From an uncultured Marinicella sp. (lineage in GTDB: Bacteria; Pseudomonadota; Gammaproteobacteria; Xanthomonadales; Marinicellaceae), in contig CALLLZ010000241.1 of NCBI GenBank assembly GCA_938008005.1, positions 1-25,380 of the forward strand: a stretch of 25,380 nt of DNA. The letters run 5' to 3'. A program made the translations under genes and the position numbers. A model generated the notes under the pieces. The model worked only from the letters and a program-made list of their open reading frames with translations. It was not told the origin of the DNA and did not search any database. Every line of letters begins with the position of its first letter. The stretch's first letter is position 1. Of this stretch, positions 23,324 through 25,380 are shown piece after piece.

Positions 23324-23358
23324 GGTTAAGCCAAAAGCTTAACCATAACCTGTGGTTA
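23322..23358 (-). promoter_or_regulatory. Start-codon hairpin and mini-ORF before threonine synthase
   Basis: ATGGTTAAGC (23322-23331 on the plus strand) and GCTTAACCAT (23337-23346) form a perfect 10-bp stem with loop CAAAA; in the mRNA its 3' arm includes the AU of the thrC start codon. The 5' arm itself begins a complete mini-ORF, MVKLLA-stop (minus strand 23346-23326), ending two bases before the thrC ATG. A second stem, TAACCA (23340-23345) with TGGTTA (23353-23358), competes for the same bases. The arrangement suggests translational control. Confidence 0.6.
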
Positions 23359-23384
23359 CTCAGCTGTAAACTGATATTTAGAAG

Positions 23385-23801
23385 TTAAAGCTGATTGATT
23401 TCATGGCGGTGAATCCAGCCCAATGCAGCCCCAGTTACAACAAACTGTATGATTTGAAATACAGTTCCATAAAGAACAAACATCATAACCGGTTCGATTA
23501 AGAATTTAGCAGCGGTTGAAAATACCATAACTGAATAAACCAGAAGACCTAAAATGAGGCTGAATTTAATACCAGAGGCTATTGGATTGTCTGTTTTTGA
23601 ACGGTAGTAAAAAGGAAACATATAGGCAATAACCCAACCTTGCAATACAACGGCAAACATCCCGAATACCATCATAGGTTCGCCTCTTGTGAAAGCACCG
23701 AGTTGTAGGTAAACATCGTGAAACAAGAGCATATGCCATGGATAGGCTAACATCATAGTAAGTACGAAAAACGAAGCAATAGATAAAAGTAATTTATTCA
23801 T
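23385..23801 (-). CDS. Four-helix integral membrane protein, function unknown
   Basis: A 138-residue, strongly hydrophobic protein with four predicted membrane helices (about 4-24, 39-61, 74-95 and 103-127) and a short polar C-terminus (GWIHRHEINQL). ATG 23801 is chosen because GGAA lies seven bases upstream and the hydrophobic region begins there; the frame is open to 23849 but that would overlap the SRPBCC gene. It is the last gene of the ArsR-led operon, 16 bases after the second SRPBCC gene. I do not recognise a named family; small membrane proteins of this kind often accompany ArsR/SRPBCC pairs. Confidence 0.7.
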   Translation of the reverse strand: MNKLLLSIASFFVLTMMLAYPWHMLLFHDVYLQLGAFTRGEPMMVFGMFAVVLQGWVIAYMFPFYYRSKTDNPIASGIKFSLILGLLVYSVMVFSTAAKFLIEPVMMFVLYGTVFQIIQFVVTGAALGWIHRHEINQL

Positions 23802-23817
23802 TTGGGTTCCATTAAAC

Positions 23818-24252
23818 CTAAATATTACTGTCAAGAGGGTTTGGGACACCAGTTCCTGACTCTAAATATGGTTTAAGGCTTACGGTTAGGAAATAGCCCC
23901 ATTTACTGTTGCAATGGCGAAAAAAATCATTGGCTTCAGGCCATCCTACATGTGAAAAATTAAGAGCACTGCCCTGTTCTGTTTCTGTGATTTCAAATGT
24001 CATCTCACCCGTTTCTTGCCACGGGCCATTTTCACATTGCCACACAACTTTCTTATTGGGCTCAAGTTCTTTGATGCGCATTTGAACCTCATGATCTCGA
24101 TTAGGCCCAAAAAAGACCTGGGTTAAATCACCAACAGATTTACCTGCAATTGTGTGAGCCCACCAACCACTTAAGCCTTCAGCGCTAACAATGGATTGGT
24201 AAAGTGATTCTGTGGTGGTTTGTATTTCAACTTTGTGTAATATTTCTTGCAT
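23818..24252 (-). CDS. SRPBCC (AHSA1-like) domain protein, second copy
   Basis: A 144-residue START/SRPBCC-fold protein with the AHSA1-type pattern: an opening strand VEIQTTTESLYQSIVSAEGLSGWW, central VWQCENGPWQETGEM and a final helix KWGYFLTVSLKPYLESG. The fold makes a deep hydrophobic pocket and members bind lipids, aromatic compounds or polyketides; the Aha1-like name does not imply Hsp90 activity in bacteria. It starts two bases after the stop of a paralogous SRPBCC gene, so the two are co-translated and may form a heterodimer or act on the same ligand. No catalytic residues can be named. Confidence 0.87.
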   Translation of the reverse strand: MQEILHKVEIQTTTESLYQSIVSAEGLSGWWAHTIAGKSVGDLTQVFFGPNRDHEVQMRIKELEPNKKVVWQCENGPWQETGEMTFEITETEQGSALNFSHVGWPEANDFFRHCNSKWGYFLTVSLKPYLESGTGVPNPLDSNI

Positions 24253-24254
24253 GA

Positions 24255-24734
24255 TTAAACTCCGGTTTTTAGTATTTTGAGTGCTTTTCGTTCCAACTTT
24301 AACAGGGTTTCATCCCAGCCCCAGTGGTGACGGTCAGCCAACTCTTGGGTAGAAAAATTTTGATGTAATAAGGTTAAACGGGTACCATTATTAATGGCAA
24401 TGAAATCCAGGCTAACCAGCGTTTCTTCACCCGCACCCTCGGTTGGTTTTTCCCAGACCCAGGTAAACACAAGCCGACTATAGCGTGTAATGATTTTGTA
24501 GACTCCGTTCAGCTTGTTGATTTGGTTGTTTGGTTCGTTGAATTGCATGTGATAGGTGCCTCCCTCATAGGGGTTGGTTTCAACATTCGATACATAAACG
24601 TCGTTCGTAGGACCCATCCATTGAATCAGAAGTTCTGGTTTAAGCCAGGCTTCAAAAATTTTTTCAGGAGGGTGCTGAAAGTCTCGAGTGATTTTTAAAG
24701 ACACGGTGCCATCATTTTCAATTGATACGGTCAT
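24255..24734 (-). CDS. SRPBCC (AHSA1-like) domain protein, first copy
   Basis: A 159-residue SRPBCC protein: LKITRDFQHPPEKIFEAWLKPELLIQWMGP at the start is the family signature in which a hydrophobic ligand pocket closes over the W. Strands VYVSNVETNPYEGGTYHMQF and TLLHQNFSTQELADRHHWGW follow, with the C-terminal helix LLKLERKALKIL. It begins three bases after the ArsR stop. ArsR-SRPBCC pairs are very common in bacteria and are thought to link a small-molecule signal to a binding or detoxifying protein. The two SRPBCC genes are divergent in sequence, so this is an old duplication. Confidence 0.9.
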   Translation of the reverse strand: MTVSIENDGTVSLKITRDFQHPPEKIFEAWLKPELLIQWMGPTNDVYVSNVETNPYEGGTYHMQFNEPNNQINKLNGVYKIITRYSRLVFTWVWEKPTEGAGEETLVSLDFIAINNGTRLTLLHQNFSTQELADRHHWGWDETLLKLERKALKILKTGV

Positions 24735-24737
24735 GAT

Positions 24738-25067
24738 TCAGTCCTGGTTGGTTAAAAATTGATCTAAGGTATCTAGGCGCTTGTCCCAGAATTTTTGATA
24801 GCGTTCTACCCAATGCATCACTTCTTTAAGTGCGGCGGGGCGTAAACTGAGCGCATGGGTTCGTCCTTGTTTGTTTCGGGTAAGTAGGCCTCCACGTTCA
24901 AGAATTGCTAAGTGTTTGGTCATTTGTGCGGCAGATAAATCGTGTGGCTTTGAAATTTCAGCAACAGATTGTTCTCCAGCGGTAAGCTGGTCCAAAACAC
25001 GTCTTCTGACGGGGTGCGATAATGCGAAAAAAGCATCATCTATTTGTTGATCTCTATAATATACCAT
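24738..25067 (-). CDS. ArsR-family winged-helix repressor
   Basis: A 109-residue ArsR protein starting MVYYRDQQIDDAFFALSHPVRRR, the standard opening of SRPBCC-linked regulators, with the recognition helix in LSAAQMTKHLAILERGGLL and a winged hairpin RNKQGRTHALSL. The metal-binding CxC of arsenic sensors is absent, so the ligand is not a soft metal through that site. ATG 25067 is chosen over a TTG at 25103 because the TTG is the first base of a perfect -35 hexamer; the transcript should begin at or next to this ATG. The gene heads a tightly packed four-gene operon and lies under a palindrome that covers its start codon, so it very likely represses itself. Confidence 0.9.
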   Translation of the reverse strand: MVYYRDQQIDDAFFALSHPVRRRVLDQLTAGEQSVAEISKPHDLSAAQMTKHLAILERGGLLTRNKQGRTHALSLRPAALKEVMHWVERYQKFWDKRLDTLDQFLTNQD

Positions 25068-25103
25068 ATGGTGTATTATTGGTTTTTTTGAAAACCTTGT
25101 CAA
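25056..25103 (-). promoter_or_regulatory. Consensus promoter and 24-base operator of the ArsR operon
   Basis: On the minus strand TTGACA (25103-25098), a 17-base spacer and AATAAT (25080-25075) form a near-consensus promoter; only seven bases separate the -10 from the ATG at 25067. Bases 25056-25079 form a 24-base palindrome centred on ACCATATGGT with 11 of 12 pairs matching; it covers most of the -10 and the start codon. Confidence 0.8.
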
Positions 25104-25279
25104 CTTGTTTTTAAGTAGTTATGTAAAAACAGTATGTTGATTGATATAAAGACAAATGGTTTATTAGTTGATTTCAAAGCCGTTTTTTGAGAAATGGGCT
25201 TTATCCAGTAATTTATCTTGGGCTATAAAAGACGCACTTAATCTACCAATCAAGAGGGCATAATGGCTTTTTACAAGTT

Positions 25280-25380
25280 TTAGTGGATAGGTAAATTCTG
25301 CTGTTTAGACCACGTTAATGTTTTGATATTAAAATTGAATTCATCAGGGTTGTCTATGTAGTCTTCTTTGCCATTTTTAT
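25280..25380 (-). CDS. C-terminal end of an unidentified protein (cut by window edge)
   Basis: From the right edge the minus strand is open for 32 codons down to TAA at 25282-25280, ending KTLTWSKQQNLPIH. The sequence has protein-like composition (DNPDEFNFNI) but is too short to assign to a family, and it may be chance. The 176 bases between it and the ArsR promoter hold no gene I can support; a short AAAGCC/GGCTTT inverted repeat near 25177-25203 could be its terminator. Confidence 0.4.
   Translation of the reverse strand, partial: KNGKEDYIDNPDEFNFNIKTLTWSKQQNLPIH

Noticed and set aside
1..25380. Search for CRISPR arrays, tRNA genes, insertion sequences and phage genes
   Set aside because: No regularly spaced repeats, cloverleaf-like segments, transposase motifs or flanking terminal repeats were seen by eye.

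Overview
The window looks like a chromosomal segment of an AT-rich Gram-negative bacterium, most likely a marine gammaproteobacterium. This is inferred from outer-membrane beta-barrel proteins, Sec signal peptides, an MMPL/RND exporter with its TetR regulator, and a bacterial-type 3-hydroxyanthranilate dioxygenase with a C-terminal rubredoxin-like metal site. I cannot name the genus from sequence alone. I saw no tRNA, rRNA, CRISPR array, transposase or integrase.

Layout, left to right. (1) 1-761, minus: the N-terminal part of a DUF885 protein, translationally coupled to a VOC-fold protein. (2) 850-4512, plus: a tight five-gene operon for the lower kynurenine/3-hydroxyanthranilate route (RidA-type 2-aminomuconate deaminase, 3-hydroxyanthranilate dioxygenase, ACMS decarboxylase, a cyclase/formamidase-family protein and an EamA permease), with TAATG or 8-base overlaps between genes. 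The aminomuconate-semialdehyde dehydrogenase, kynureninase and kynurenine monooxygenase are not here. (3) 4677-5305, plus: a MerR-type metal sensor behind a textbook MerR promoter, followed 22 bases later by a 42-codon gene for a peptide with 14 cysteines. This is a probable metal-inducible metallothionein cassette and the most novel item in the window. (4) 5613-8212, plus: a TerC membrane protein overlapping a CPA1 antiporter with an RCK domain. (5) 8263-13338, minus: tetR, an MMPL exporter fused in frame to a LolA-like periplasmic protein, and an outer-membrane barrel; together these read as an envelope-spanning lipid or amphiphile export system. (6) 13405-14438: a small gene graveyard holding a PepSY-protein C-terminal fragment and a second tetR that has lost its DNA-binding helix. 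(7) 14439-17821: a secreted VWA protein with four 92-residue repeats, a PepSY membrane protein, a RidA homologue without the conserved arginine, and an unknown 123-residue protein. (8) 17888-23323, minus: a secreted M3 peptidase, an autotransporter-like barrel protein and threonine synthase. (9) 23385-25067, minus: an ArsR-led operon with two SRPBCC proteins and a membrane protein. The window ends in the C-terminal codons of another minus-strand gene.

Regulation is unusually legible. There is a MerR dyad between -35 and -10; TetR-type sites in front of both tetR and the exporter; a 24-base palindrome covering the -10 and start codon of the ArsR gene, which is probably leaderless; and a perfect 10-bp hairpin that buries the threonine synthase start codon and contains a six-codon mini-ORF. 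All functional assignments come from reading protein motifs and context, not from database searches.
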